Origin: Acidobacteriota bacterium
Lineage (GTDB): Bacteria > Acidobacteriota > Terriglobia > Terriglobales > Acidobacteriaceae
Length of the DNA stretch: 5,328 nt
Direction: 5' to 3'
Assembly: GCA_021810815.1 (NCBI GenBank)
Contig: JAJZHR010000214.1
Location: 1-5,328 of the forward strand
A program made the translations under genes and the position numbers. Under the pieces are notes generated by a model. The model searched no databases. It saw only the letters and a program-made list of their open reading frames with translations, and was not told the DNA's origin. Shown here one piece after another: positions 5,204 to 5,328 of this stretch. Positions within the stretch are counted from its first letter, which is position 1, and every line of letters starts with the position of its first letter.

Positions 5204-5253
5204 ACGGTGGAAGCACGGTGAACGTGCGGTGAAAGCACGGTGAATGAGCGGCG
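5203..5253. repeat. Degenerate 11-bp tandem repeat array upstream of rph
   Basis: Five units start at 5203, 5214, 5225, 5236 and 5247, a strict 11-bp period. The unit cores are CACGGTG, CACGGTG, TGCGGTG, CACGGTG and AGCGGCG; the first four are followed by a purine-rich GAAG, AACG, AAAG or AATG. On the rph strand the consensus is TTCACCGTGC. Units alternate GCAC/GTGC, so short hairpins such as GCACG-GTGAA-CGTGC (5213-5227) can form. The array is 80-130 bp upstream of rph, a position suited to activator or repressor binding; it could equally be a decaying microsatellite-like expansion. Confidence 0.6.
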
Positions 5254-5328
5254 CTGGGAAATATGGGGCCAGTCTGGGAATCGTCTTTCAGGGGCGGCCG
5301 GGCCGGTGCCGTTTTGGGAACCCAGCCC

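Larger units (their letters stand above)
5124..5328. other. Upstream region of rph, no confident gene
   Basis: No credible plus-strand gene is present: all three plus frames hit stops at or before 5242. On the minus strand one frame is stop-free from the window edge to a TAG at 5125-5127, one base before the 5123 ATG, but its ~67 codons show no recognisable protein and run through the tandem array. I treat the region as the rph promoter and leader. Besides the hairpin and the array it has a CTGGGAA direct repeat (5254-5260 and 5274-5280). I could not identify a convincing -10/-35 pair. Confidence 0.45.

Overview
The window is a GC-rich chromosomal segment (roughly 60% G+C by eye) with six protein-coding genes and no tRNA, rRNA, transposase or CRISPR signature. 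Closely packed housekeeping and accessory genes, an orphan GvpL/GvpF protein and a surface-protein C-terminus of the 'hydrophobic helix, then Cys, then Ig-like strands' type fit an Acidobacteriota (Terriglobia/Acidobacteriaceae-like) genome. That assignment comes from remembered family resemblance, not from a search.

Layout. (i) 1-226, plus strand: C-terminal tail of a larger protein that starts outside the window. It converges, with a 23-nt gap, on (ii) 250-1473, minus strand: a cytosolic von Willebrand factor A (VWA) protein of the COG4867 type with a complete MIDAS metal site. (iii) 1474-1683: a non-coding gap holding a perfect 16-bp terminator hairpin (1603-1638). (iv) 1684-2451, minus strand: a complete GvpL/GvpF-family gas-vesicle-type protein with no other gvp gene in view. 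(v) 2452-2792: a 341-bp divergent intergenic region, AT-rich in its middle and full of dyads and hairpins. (vi) 2793-3725, plus strand: a YeiH/UPF0324 putative sulfate exporter with about ten membrane helices. (vii) 3726-3894: a convergent gap with short direct repeats and a small dyad. (viii) 3895-4281, minus strand: a small coiled-coil protein with a C-terminal membrane anchor. (ix) 4356-5123, minus strand: rph, ribonuclease PH. (x) 5124-5328: the upstream region of rph, with a hairpin and a degenerate 11-bp tandem array.

Functional relations. rph and the small coiled-coil gene are co-directional, 74 nt apart with a hairpin between them, and may be co-transcribed. The GvpL/F and VWA genes share a strand but are separated by a strong terminator, so they are probably independent units. 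YeiH is divergent from the GvpL/F gene. In Enterobacteria yeiH lies next to a LysR regulator; none is present here. I do not see a clear new multi-gene system. The most unusual items are the helically phased 11-bp repeats upstream of rph, the orphan GvpL/F protein, and the structured region between GvpL/F and yeiH.
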